Source: Branchiostoma floridae
Taxonomy: Eukaryota; Chordata; Leptocardii; Amphioxiformes; Branchiostomatidae
DNA length: 64,000 nt
Assembly: GCF_000003815.2 (NCBI RefSeq)
Contig: NC_049980.1
Span: forward strand, 19,232,656-19,296,655
Direction: 5' to 3'
This document shows positions 53,913 to 64,000 of the stretch, in pieces. The position numbers and the translations under genes were made by a program. The stretch's first letter is position 1, and each line of letters begins with the position of its first letter. Under the pieces are notes generated by a model that ran no database searches, had not been told where the DNA came from, and saw only the letters and a program-made list of their open reading frames with translations.

Positions 53913-54615
53913 CTCTGGCGACTTCTGCTACATCCTTCATTGCGCTGTCCAAATCTACTTGTCCATCAGGTCCATCAGTCCTTTCCATTGTTATATTGGC
54001 CGTTTTAGTCTCGTTCAACATGTCCTTGATGGCTTTGATGCGGAAGAAACAGGTGCTTCCGTGACATTTGCTCTTTGAATCTCTGTATACTAGAGCTACC
54101 CGTGTCCAGTTAAAATGAGACAGCAAGCTCCCCACTGCTTTTGCAAGTTTGTTGTCAGTGTGCCCCACTCTCGTTAACATCGGGGCTCCCTGAAATTCAT
54201 CTTCGCGGAAAGTTGAAGCCGGTCCGCCGGCCGTGATAACTGGGACTTTCCAGTGAGTACCCAAACGGCTAGCTTCCGCAACGGTAAATACATCGGTAGG
54301 TCCAATGATCACACTCGGCCTCAAACGCTGTTCGTAGTACAGGTATGTCAGCTTAAGATTAGTTCTGTACTGGCTGCATTCTGAATCCAGTGAGAGGACC
54401 CTGAAGACGGTGTTCGTTCCTAATGAATTGAACAAACCCCTGTCTCCCAGATCGTCGATCGCCCATTCGACGGTTAATGTTATCTTGTCTAAAGACCACG
54501 CGTACCTCACGTCTTGCGGTTGGATAACCAGGATGACAAAGTCCTCGGAAAACACTTCTATCTTCCCGCTCAACAGAATTAGACAAAAAGTGACAAGGAA
54601 CAGTCTGGCCGCCAT
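53913..54615 (-). CDS. NPR-like receptor, alternative first exon D (signal peptide + distal ligand-binding domain)
   Basis: The exon encodes 234 residues plus one base. It starts with a hydrophobic signal peptide (MAARLFLVTFCLILLSG) and continues into an ANF-receptor domain: FVILVIQPQ strand, YAWSLDKI, the DSEC cysteine, VIIGPTDVF, RLGTHWKVPVITAGG, LTRVGHTDNKLAKAVGSLL, NWTRVALVY and CFFRIKAIKD. The start is the first Met of the ORF and immediately precedes the signal peptide. It ends at AGA G|GTAAGC, the same place and phase (1) as the other three copies. It is most similar to copy C. The cysteine after the GPT motif, present in A, B and C, is aspartate here, so the usual first disulfide has lost its partner. 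There is an extra cysteine before the CFFR motif. Predicted extracellular. Confidence 0.85.
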
Positions 54616-54640
54616 GATGGCAAGGTTGGTTTTCTCGCGA

Positions 54641-54685
54641 GGAAGTGACCTTTGTTGTCAACTCTGGCCCCTGTGGTAAATCATT
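54641..54685 (-). promoter_or_regulatory. Conserved 5' flank block of first exon D
   Basis: Counterpart of the block at exon C (plus strand ggaagtgacctttgttgtca, then ggcc and tggtaaatcatt), about 26 bases upstream of the start codon. No similar block was found at A or B. Confidence 0.4.
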
Positions 54686-56450
54686 GAATGCAATTTCGGG
54701 CGCACAGGAAAGAACAACAAGAAATACTATATACTCCATTTTCTTAAGTGGTTTAATATTTATTTGGATCTTATGAAAGTTGGCCACGATAATTACGACA
54801 TGGTTTGCCTGTCTTTCAGATAAGAGATTTTGGCAATGTTTGTCAAGAGAAAAGGATGCTATATTTGGTTTTAGTTGAACAAACAAAACTCTTCGATAGC
54901 CTGGTAATGCATTTAAAGTGTTGCGTCGTGCCGGCCGGGTTTGCAGCACTCGTGGTTAGATGTTAGTTCACCGGTGGTGTGGGCCGCACGTACATGGTAT
55001 AGGCCATACTAATATAAGTGTAGGCTGTACTGATTAGATATTGTACAATGGATGCGATGGGAAACAAGGAATCAGAGATCTCATGCCTCCGTGAAATATT
55101 TTGCAAATTTCTTCTTCTTTTTGTTTCTCACCGACGTTTGACTTTATTAAAATGTCGGAATTTGTATCTGAGGATGTACATCTATGCCGACATGACCTAT
55201 ATCAAGGAATTCGTTCATTCTTCAAGTCTGGGGTTTTCCTCCTCATAGTTTTTTAAAGACACGACATTTTCCGACTAACCCCCATAGTTAAGCAAGGCAA
55301 CAGGTGTTAGTTGAAATTGAGGACGGACCCTTTGGTATATTCTTGGACCCTCCGATTACACTTCCTGTCAGTGTCCCGTGCAACCTCCTACCCATCTGTG
55401 GTGAGACGCGCCCACCGTATGGAATGATTCACGGGGGAAATACTACAAACACACACACACACCACTTGCACAGACAGACATTACGAAAACAATAGCTCTC
55501 CTCAGGGAGGATCCGGAGGTGAACTTGAGTTTTGTTTTTGCGAAAACATTCGCAGCAGTTTCTACAATTACACTGGCTTTTCCCATGTTCAAAAAAAGTC
55601 AAAGATGATATTTCTACTAAGATAACAAAACCAACTTACTATAATATGATTTTAAAACTTGTGACTGTTAATCTACCGCTTACCACGAAGAGGTTAATCT
55701 GTAACAACGATTATAATGACTTTGGAATGATTCATTACTTTTTACATTTTATTAAGCACCTTCGTCTGTGTTCACTCCGGACTGACAAATGCATCACTTA
55801 ATCACTTTCAATAAAATTTACAGCAAGGTATAACAGGGTGCAACGTTGGTCTAATATGTCCATGTATGTATGTATATGTATGTATATGTATGAATAAACC
55901 ATGAATAATAAACCTTCGGACATGAATGTGCATTATGTCTTTATTTAGAACAATTTTCAATTGCACTTGCACTTGGCAGGGATGTGTGAATTGTCCTCCT
56001 CCAAGCCCTCTAACCCATGGCCAGTTACACAATATTGTATCAATGTTCGAACATGTGACAACAAATTATGAACCTATGTTGGAACAGTTTAGACCCTAAC
56101 AGAAATAATGTATTTGATGTTAGAAATGTTTCTTACATGTATAAATACATGTAGATTACATGTAGATGAAAATAAATTTAGTTAGAACCTCACCAGCTGT
56201 TATAAATACGTGTTCTAAACATTACATTTATCACAGTCAGATTGTTAGGAAAGAGTTCCAAAATGTTAGAACAAAAGGCATGCAAGAAACACCCTCTTGG
56301 TAATGTGGAATTGAATGTTTTTAATTAATTGAAAAAAATGGTAACAAACTATAGTAATTCAGGGAACTATGATAATTCAGGGCGTGAAACACATTGTTTT
56401 CTTCCTCTTCTTGTGGTGGTTTGCATTGTGATATGTACTTAAGTTTTAAA
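54686..56450. other. Intergenic region right of the receptor cluster
   Basis: Nothing recognised except a short (CA)n run near 55449-55462 and a few repeated 'tgtatgta' tetranucleotide steps near 55865-55890. Confidence 0.4.
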
Positions 56451-56454
56451 AAGG

Positions 56455-56659
56455 ACGCTTTTGTTGACTCCATAGAGAAGGCTACATACAGAGTCCCTCC
56501 CGCCATGTGGCTGAGTTCCAGGGGTGACGTCAATAGCCAGTTGCAGAAGTACGAGTTTGAGCTTCACCAGCAGGCTCCCATGCAGACTCAGCACCAGCAG
56601 CAAGACGAGTTCCATACACCCCACCCTCCTGCACCTATCCTAGGAACAAGCTGTCAGTA
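56455..56659 (+). CDS. Possible terminal exon or gene fragment, unrecognised
   Basis: An open plus-strand frame ends at tag 56657-56659. It reads DAFVDSIEKATYRVPPAMWL, SSRGDVNSQLQKYEFELHQQ and a Q/H/P-rich end (TQHQQQDEFHTPHPPAPIL). Codons mostly end in G or C, unlike the AT-rich surroundings, which suggests it is or was coding. I do not recognise the family. The upstream part of the frame (56394-56454) looks intronic; a possible acceptor is tacttaag near 56444. It could be a 3' exon of a gene not otherwise seen, a retrocopy remnant or a transposon fragment. Confidence 0.3.
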
Positions 56660-56999
56660 GTGTTGAAGGGAGTGAACGCACGTAAGTCATATTTAAGCGT
56701 AGTGTACTCCAAGTGTGATAACCAAGTTAATGTCCATGGGACACCGCTACTGTGTGCAGTTGTCGACGTCTTTCCAAACACAAAATATCACAGGAATGCC
56801 TTATGCCTGAGGGTGCTGGCAGCTGTGTTTTGGAGTTTTGTTGTTGTCGATGAAAGGTGAAGACTGTTTTAATAAGTACAAAGGCATCTCTATACTATAT
56901 ATAGGAGTAGACGTTTTGTAGGGACTGCAGGCAGACTAGCAGTAGCTACATTAACATATAATTTGCACTTACTGCGATTCTTGTCCAGACAGTATGTTT

Positions 57000-57757
57000 C
57001 TAGTCACCTTCGCCAAGAATGCTATGTTTTGGGTAGCGTTTGTATGTTTGCATGTAGAAGACCAGCATAACTCGAGAACTCCTTGATAGATAGTATTGAT
57101 ATTTGATATGTGGGTAGGTATTCATAAGACCTGGAAACGACTAGATTTTGGGCCCCCTAGCGACCTGTTGTGTTAATGCAGCGGACCTTCTGGATTTGAT
57201 ATCTCGAGTTCTGGACATGCTGCGATTTTTGAGTGATAGACAGCTCTTGATGCCGAGAGTAAGTGGTATAGGCTTGGACATCCTAGCGGCATGTTTTGGA
57301 ACTGCAGTGCAGGTTTCGTTTCAGCTTTGAAACTAAACACGCTCTGTTCCATTATAGGTCTATTGCAACATGTGGCATTTGTAACTGAGAAAGATAAGAA
57401 TATTGATAGATATGTATTATTCAAAGTAAAGACCCAATTTGCATAATTAATGAAACATTGCTATAATCTAATGTCATTGTGGTGAATGATGGGAACTTCT
57501 TACTTGTAGCAATTGGAAGTTATGTAGTAATGTACAGGTGAAGACGAACATATATCCGCACAGATTATGAGAAAATACAATTAAAACCTCTTTTCTAAAC
57601 ATAGATTGTGCACGTCTGCTGTTTTGTAAAGGAGATGATCAACTAATATAATTTTAAGTAAATAAGGAACTTATTTGCATAATTAATGACAAACACAATT
57701 AAGCAGTTGTAAAGATAAGAATCATTTGGCGAAGGTATGGGGTCGTGGAACTCTAGT
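57000..57757. repeat. Interspersed repeat, second member of the family at 23449
   Basis: It starts near 'tcaccttcgccaagaatg' and ends 'ttggcgaaggtatggggtcg' then 'tggaactctagtt', so the termini carry an inverted cttcgccaa/ttggcgaag. Inside are 'gactagattttgggcccc' and 'gatatctcgagttctgg', shared with the first copy. Confidence 0.65.
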
Positions 57758-60700
57758 TGACTCTGTGCCACCAGAGGACTTGAATTATGTCTCCTATTCC
57801 TGCAGTACCTCTATAATGGCCTTCATGTAGCCAAACCTGTGTGACTCTTTCACTCAATGTACTACACTACACAAAAGTGGTTTTGTTTCCTGGGGATATA
57901 AAGCTTTTGAAGACATTTCTGTGGCTTTAGGCCATACATTCGGGCCAATCAAGATCGAAATGGGAACAGACGCACCCTGCACAACAGAAACTTGGCCAGG
58001 TTTCGCTTTGTCGTACGTTTTGAAGGTGTTTGGACAGACAAAATAGACACACGAATATTCTGGCTTTCAAGGAGGATCTATAACCCTTCATATCACCCAA
58101 ACTGACGCCTGGTTGATAATCTTCTGCTAAGCCACTGCCAAGTTCTAGACCGTTTCAGCTGTCAATCAAAACTAACAGCTCGGCCAATAAAATGATTTGA
58201 TCACATGACTGACACGTGTAATTGATACGTTATTGTCATTTTTAAAACTCCTTGAAATGCTAGACCCTTGACACTTCTATCAAAGACTAATTAGTACTGG
58301 AAGGACATCCACAACACCACAACAATGCAGTGCCCCAAACAAGACGGTAACGTTATACATAAAATGCATAAGTCGGTATCTTCTTACGTTTACTTAGTAA
58401 TACTTAATCTGGGCAGTTACACATGTCCGCATGTAGCTCACTAGTGTCTATCAAAGTATAAAGTGTCGATAAATCTAGGTGTTGCTCGGCCTTGCTGTAG
58501 ACAGCGAAGACTTGTTGTTGTTTAACAGGCCTAATCCCCAAACAGACGTTGGAAGAAAAATCGTAACATTTTTTCAGCTTCCTGTTGTTAAAAAGTCGTA
58601 TGTGACAAAACTAGAAAAAAACCTCACGATTTTGCCTCATCTGCCTATAGATTGAACAGACCCTCATGGCTTTCGTATAATGGTCCAATAACCTGCAAAG
58701 ATTGCATCGTATATTCCCTTCACCTCTGTGAGCATTTTCTGTACTTTAATTTAATCTGTTTGCTCTATTCCTTTCGGGGGTCGGCGGGCATGTGGCCACA
58801 ACGGCTATTTCAGTTGTATCCATCTGAGAGGCGATGCTGTACTGATTGACTAGTATTTGAGTTACAAACCAATCCATTGCGTATTTTACAAATGACTTAG
58901 ATTCAGTAAGGAATTTAGATAGTAAAGAAAACAGAACTTTTTTAGACAATTCTGAAAGGGGATTCTCGTTCTGAAAATCATGGGTTGAGCTGTGCATTGG
59001 CAGATCAAATGTGAAGCACCTGGTTAGTAACCTTGTCAACAGTTTTCTTGACTTTTCAACAAATTAGCACAGCAAGGCCAAAATCGTACCCAAGCAAGAG
59101 CTCAAGCATTCCTGGCAAGGGCGTACGAAACCAAAGTACACATTCAATCTTTTCATATTCCACAGCCAAGATAGAATTATTCAATCAACATATATACACG
59201 TTCGCATTTGCACCACATGTACACACTTGCCTTGTTATTTGATATTGCGCCGTCAACAATAATTCTTCAGATTCTAGGATTTTGTTGCAAGGCAACCGAA
59301 CGGAATTGTAGAGGTGAAGTGTTTATGATTTAATATTTGCACATCGGCTTGTGATTTACGAGTGCTCTTGAATTTTACAATGATTGGTATATTGTCATTA
59401 TTATGTCACAGGTTGAAAGCACTGGAACAGATGTTATGGGAACGTTGTACACGTCTACTTTTTGTCAGATGAATTATTGTCAGGCGATATATGACATCCC
59501 TGACAGTTTCAATTCAATTTGTATGGCTGGTGTTTTGTGGTAGATCTCACCATTTCAAGTGCATTAGAAGTTGGGGTATACATGCATCAATGTAGTCCCC
59601 TTTTTGTTGGTATATAATCGTATATTCTTGAGTCTGAGCGTCTGGGCTTCTTATAACAAACAGAGTAGTTATGGTTATTACGTATGAGAAACATTTCCCC
59701 ACTGCGGGTGTCTTGCCACGTTTTTCTCAAAACTCAGTTGGTCGTACGACTGGATAGTTGTTTACCCTTCCCATGCACAGTTATTTTGCTGCAGAATCAT
59801 TCCATGGAAGAGACTGGCACTACACTTCAGGATGTGCACCCTTGAATTGGATCCCGATTTAAACTAAAATATGGACCACATTAAGTGTTGTCTAATCCCC
59901 TTGTGGCAGGAGCAAACGGTTCAAACCTCACCATTACGAAATGGTACGTCCTGGAAAGGGGGACGCACTAATGATTGTGTGAATAGCCCTGAAAACTTGG
60001 AGAACCATCACACTTAGGTTATAGTTTACAGAAATTCTAAAGTATGTTGTAAAGTGTATAAAGGTTTTCAAAAATAAAAATATTTCGCTGTCCGTCAATC
60101 ATAAAGAGTGTAAACATACACTCCACCTCCACCAATGTTTCTGGTACAACCCCCTATAGACAAGACAATTCGGCGACGCTTGAAAACACTGGAAAGTCGG
60201 GTGGTGAAGACAAAGTCTCATTTCATGTCCAGGCAAGTTTCTCCACAGTCGAGGTGACATCGTCTTCGTTTTGGGATCGCCGCATATTACGTTATCATTG
60301 CCTGGGTAAGTTTCTTCATTCTTTAAACTAAACACGACAAGAAGTGTATAAGAAAACAATGTGCAATATCAAAAAGCCATCAGTGGTTGGTTGAACGTTG
60401 TTATGTACAAATACGGTTTCACGCATTGAATGATTGTCTACACCTGTCAACAGCTGTACAGGTCTGGTCATTGGCATTGTTTCTTAGATATCTGAATGCT
60501 GTAGGGAAGATAAAGACAACTGCAAACTACATATTTTTTAATCTCATCATCATCAGAATTCTCTACTGGCCACTTTTCGCACCCCAAAACATACAGCGTC
60601 AAAACTGATTGGAAAGAAAAAACAGGCAACACCTATTCTACGTAAATGGATGCAATCGAGGTAGATAAGATAAGGTGAGAAAAATATTAGGTCTCCAAAA

Positions 60701-61970
60701 TATAAATCTAACGGTATAAATTTCTTACCGCATGATTGACTATCTGAAGAAAAATGATAACGTACATGTAGCTTACGAGATATGATACATAACATCTGAG
60801 TAATTACCTGCCTTATAACATAAACTATGCATAAAGTTATATACATGGACTTATCATATGCTGATCTTTGTTAACGAATGACCGTACAGGTAGGGATCTT
60901 TATTCAATACGAACACGATAATGTACTGTCATCTCCAGAAAGTGACAAATGGACTGAGCTTGGGGGGTACTTCTTATCTTATTTTCTCAGTTGTTCTAAT
61001 TTCTATGAATATTCTTGGGGGAATTATAAATGACAGTTGTTCGATATAGCAAGTAAAAATACAACAGTTAGAATTAATCATCATCAGTATCATTCAATGA
61101 ATATAGACGTTTGTACATCATTCTGATGTCACTGAACATCAAAGCTTAGTCAATCATACTTCCTTTTATCGCTTCCTGTCGCCAGGTAATCAAGTTTATG
61201 TCCACCCATGACGTCCTACACGGTACCGCGACTCGCGAAAAACACTGTTTTGAGAAGAATCATTGCGACTCGCAAATTTGTTATGTTCAAAAGCAGATGA
61301 GCAAAATCATGAAAATTTGCAATTGACTGAACTTGGTGATGACGCACTATTTAACAGTTCAGTTCAGTTAATTGCAAATCGGAAGTGACAATGCCAACTT
61401 CCGAACCGGCTATTGTGTTTACCTCGACGCCACGGACAGAAATTACATGTACCTTGAATCAAGATTGGACATAAGATTCGTAAAATGTAATGTTCTATAA
61501 CATCAGAATGGTGTGTGTTTTGTACAAACTTCTATTTATATAAATAATACTGTTCTGCCTAATAGTATCAGGACATGTTGAACTTTGGTGACATAAGCAC
61601 TTTAAACCCTGGTGACCATGATAAATTGGCATCACACGTAATATAGATGATAGCTGGACAAGTTCATCGACCTGTGACACGTGGTCAAGCCGACCTCACA
61701 GGTGGTTATAGATAATGACTGAATCAAGTAACACGTTTTTATCATTTCGACTTGTACGTTTCTATACGCATTGTGGCAGGTGTTTTTAGTATGCCGTGAA
61801 GTATACATTCCCTTAACGATCAGAGGCAGCTGGTCTGCAAAAACAGTGGATACAAATACGTAGCCTAGCATATCACTGGTACTGGTCATGTACCGGTAAG
61901 GAGAAAGCACAAAATAAGAAGTTATTGTCTTTTTGGGGCGCGGAATGGCCCACGAGTTGATTCAGACAAA
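57758..61970. other. Intergenic region upstream of the sulfotransferase-like gene
   Basis: No gene recognised. A short inverted repeat (atttgcaattgactgaac at about 61315 and its near-complement gttcagttaattgcaaat at about 61361) lies roughly 0.6 kb upstream of the start codon. No TATA box was convincing. Confidence 0.4.
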
Positions 61971-62255
61971 ATGGCTGAACTGAAAGCTTTCTGTTATTAC
62001 CAGAAAATGGCCTTCCTCAGAGCAGTGAAAATGAAGAAACATGCCATTGATATCAAGGATGAGCCCGACGAGCTCAACAACTGGGACGACTTTGAGCCAA
62101 TCGGAGAAGAGGAAGCCTTGGATGACGTCGTCAGCTTCATGAAAGAACGTGGGCACGAGTTTTCTCCCTACACGGTGGACTGGGCACGAGAGACAGTCCT
62201 CTTCGTGCGCACACAAGAAGGCGTGGACCTTAAGGAGAAAGGCTACCTCCAGCTG
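61971..62255 (+). CDS. Sulfotransferase-like protein, exon 1 (N-terminal extension)
   Basis: 285 bases, 95 residues, phase 0 donor (CTG|GTAAGT). The start is the Met in acaaaATGG, a good Kozak context. The translation begins MAELKAFCYYQKMAFLRAVK and is rich in acidic residues (DIKDEPDELNNWDDFEP, GEEEALDDVVSF), then has HEFSPYTVDWARETVLFVRT. No signal peptide or membrane segment is present in this exon, so the protein may be cytosolic. The segment precedes the catalytic fold and I do not recognise it as a separate domain. Confidence 0.75.
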
Positions 62256-62881
62256 GTAAGTTTCGTTTTTTGAACGCCCACCGGACTGAAACAATTAAGA
62301 TCAGACAGTCAGTCAGCGAATACGATGATGATGCGATGATGATGACGACAACGGTGACGTCAATAATGACAATCACTCACCACTGTCAGCAGTCGAAAGT
62401 TTTTTATGCTTGTTTGCTTGTATTTCATACCCATTAAATCATATGGTGGCTTAAAATGCCAGGTTTGTACTGAAGAGATCAGATACATCACACCGGAAAG
62501 AATCCCTACACTTTTCGATGAGTCTAGAGGGTTCTTTTACGTGCTGGAGGCGTGACTCTTCTCAAACACGATACCTCCATTTAACGCCCTATCCGACAGA
62601 CATCTCTAACAGAAGCTAGATACTCATTTTCAGTGAAGTGAAGTGAGTAACGTTAAAGGTGTATTAAAGTGCCTTTTTCAAGGGCACAGCTTTGCAGCAT
62701 TTCAGAGGATTCGAACCTAGCCGGGGCATTGAACCCTTACGCCACCTTACGCCAAAATATTATGGTCACCTAATTCGTCTCCATGTTATAGCTTTCAAGA
62801 AAAGTACTATAATTCATAGTTCTGACAGAATGCGTACAATGAAAGACATTATCTAACATAATTGTCTCCATTATTTTTCAG
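62256..62881 (+). other. Intron 1 of the sulfotransferase-like gene, with SINE-like sequence
   Basis: GT-AG intron of 626 bases. The part from about 62590 to 62750 ('gtgcctttttcaagggcaca', then 'ggattcgaacct') resembles a tRNA-related SINE in reverse, with a B-box-like ggttcgaatcc on the minus strand. A (GAT)n-like stretch lies near 62322-62345. Confidence 0.45.
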
Positions 62882-62999
62882 GCGCAACGTACGTACGTCC
62901 AAGAACTGCTGTCTATTCCGTTCTCACAGCTCCAGGCCGTGGCTGATGCTGTATCTGAGAAGATCGCCGATGTGCGAAATATCTTCATATACATTACTG
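62882..62999 (+). CDS. Sulfotransferase-like protein, exon 2
   Basis: 118 bases, phase 0 in and 1 out, acceptor tttttcag|GCG, donor ACT G|GTATGG. It encodes AQRTYVQELLSIPFSQLQAV, then ADAVSEKIADVRNIFIYIT. The last residues (IFIYIT) form the beta strand that leads into the phosphosulfate-binding loop completed by exon 3 (residues 129-141 of the joined protein). Confidence 0.8.
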
Positions 63000-63147
63000 G
63001 TATGGTATACCATTAATATATGGATTTGAAAGAGATAAACAAAAGCTATTTAAATAAAATGCAATTCTCATAATCAACAGCATTTCTGAATTGCTTTATC
63101 TATTCCTGCTTAATATTTTTTCTACCTTCTCTGTCATTGCCCTCCAG

Positions 63148-64000
63148 CACGATGTGGATCCACCCTTGTGGTGAAGGCAACCAACGCCCTGCCATATGCG
63201 ATGGCGATCCATGCCCCTGATGTTTATTCAATCATCGCTATGGCTCACCACAAGGTTCAGAGAGGGGAAACCCCTGGTGACATCGGCACGATTCCAGACG
63301 TTCTACGAGACGACGAGAGCACGATCGCCTTCGTGAAGAACATCAGCACACTTTATAACCACTACTTTCTCTGCAATGACGCGAAGGGAGGACGATTGAC
63401 CATTATGTATAAGTTGAAGTCACATGCGGTCACCTTTGCCAAGGTCATGGCTAAGGCTCACCCCGAAGCCAAAACGCTCTTCATGTACCGAAATGGCATG
63501 AAAATGGTAGAATCATCCATTCGACTAAATTACGGTGGATGTAAAGAAGACTATTACGATTGGGTTAAGGCCATGAAGACCATGGACAGGAAAAGAAGAG
63601 AGTTTTACGAAGAAAACCTCGACCTGATGCCGGAGTTCTATTTCATTTTTGGGGACGACCCAAAACTGAAAACAGCCCAACATAATGCCCATCAGTTGTA
63701 CTACTACATGACCTTTTGGCAAGGTGCTATGCAGGAAGCCATAGACCTCCAACGGGAGGACCCGGAGCACTTCTTCCACGCTGTCATCAACTACCGTGCA
63801 CTTGCTGACCGGAAGGAGGAGGCTTATCTCGAGATGATGGAGAAGCTTGGCATCACCCTAGACATCGATGACACCGCCAACAGGAAAGCCCTGGCCAAAG
63901 TCTTCCGGAAGGATAGCCAGAGTGGTACGGTGATTTCAAGTCATAAGAAGGAAGAGAAGGACAACTGGAAGCCTCACGCTGACGTCTGGTTAGGAGAGTG
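63148..64000 (+). CDS. Sulfotransferase-like protein, exon 3 (catalytic fold; open at window edge)
   Basis: Acceptor ccctccag|CA; the frame stays open to the right edge, adding about 285 residues. The first residues complete TARCGSTLVVKA (134-145), equivalent to the 5'-phosphosulfate loop of PAPS-dependent sulfotransferases, with R-C-G-S-T instead of the common R-S-G-T/S-T. Further on, KLKSHAVTFAKVMAKAHPE leads to LFMYRNGMKMVESSIR (245-259), which matches the 3'-phosphate motif (strand, Y-R-x, then a serine in the following helix). IHAPDVYSI (155-163) is like the EPDV-type segment of a metazoan sulfotransferase-like subfamily. The substrate cannot be predicted. The C-terminal part is rich in K and E and may be missing its end. 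It is transcribed away from the receptor cluster. Confidence 0.75.

Noticed and set aside
48766-54615. B, C and D as three separate complete receptor genes
   Set aside because: No exon 2-6 equivalents lie between the copies, so full separate genes do not fit in the spacers; truncated pseudogenes remain possible but all four frames and donors are intact.

Overview
The window looks like invertebrate-deuterostome nuclear DNA, most likely amphioxus (Branchiostoma) or a close relative. Coding sequence is split into short exons with GT-AG junctions. Introns are long and AT-rich and hold non-LTR retrotransposon tails, a tRNA-derived SINE, mariner derivatives, MITEs, foldback elements and microsatellites. 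There is one 100-N scaffold gap at 47264-47363. The species call is inference; the eukaryotic, intron-rich nature is seen directly.

Minus strand, about 2.2-54.6 kb: one natriuretic-peptide-receptor-like locus (ANF-receptor, PBP1-type ligand-binding domain). Reading leftwards, four tandem copies of a first coding exon come first (D 54615-53913, C 52738-52012, B 49536-48834, A 47101-46339). Each encodes a signal peptide plus the first ~235-255 residues of the ligand-binding domain, and each ends in the same place (AGA G|GT, phase 1). After a roughly 33 kb stretch with no recognisable exon comes a single set of downstream exons: exon 2 (12820-12674), two LamG/pentraxin-like exons (12207-11859 and 11177-10879), exon 3 (10564-10434), exon 4 (5480-5333), exon 5 (3857-3763) and exon 6 (2348-2201). 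All junction phases fit. The transmembrane segment and the cytoplasmic part, which would tell a guanylate cyclase from a clearance receptor, lie beyond the left edge or were not recognised.

Two architectural points stand out. First, four intact first exons sit in front of one downstream set. This resembles UGT1A or protocadherin clusters, where alternative promoters supply a variable distal part and a shared proximal part. Second, a symmetrical phase 1-1 LamG module lies inside the ligand-binding-domain coding region, between exons 2 and 3, where it can be spliced in without breaking frame. Together these would give a set of receptors with different ligand-facing lobes and an optional or constitutive inserted LamG domain. 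Transcript data are needed to prove either point.

Plus strand, 61971 to the right edge: a divergently placed gene encoding a sulfotransferase-fold protein (three exons seen, open at the edge).

Repeats: two 578-bp internally deleted mariner elements in opposite orientation (24796-25373 and 50311-50888), a ~155-bp-period satellite in intron 5, LINE 3' fragments at 5.6, 18.3 and (uncertain) 36.1 kb, a 377-bp MITE at 17.7 kb, foldback elements at 7.0 and 38.8 kb, and a modular repeat family at 23.5 and 57.0 kb.
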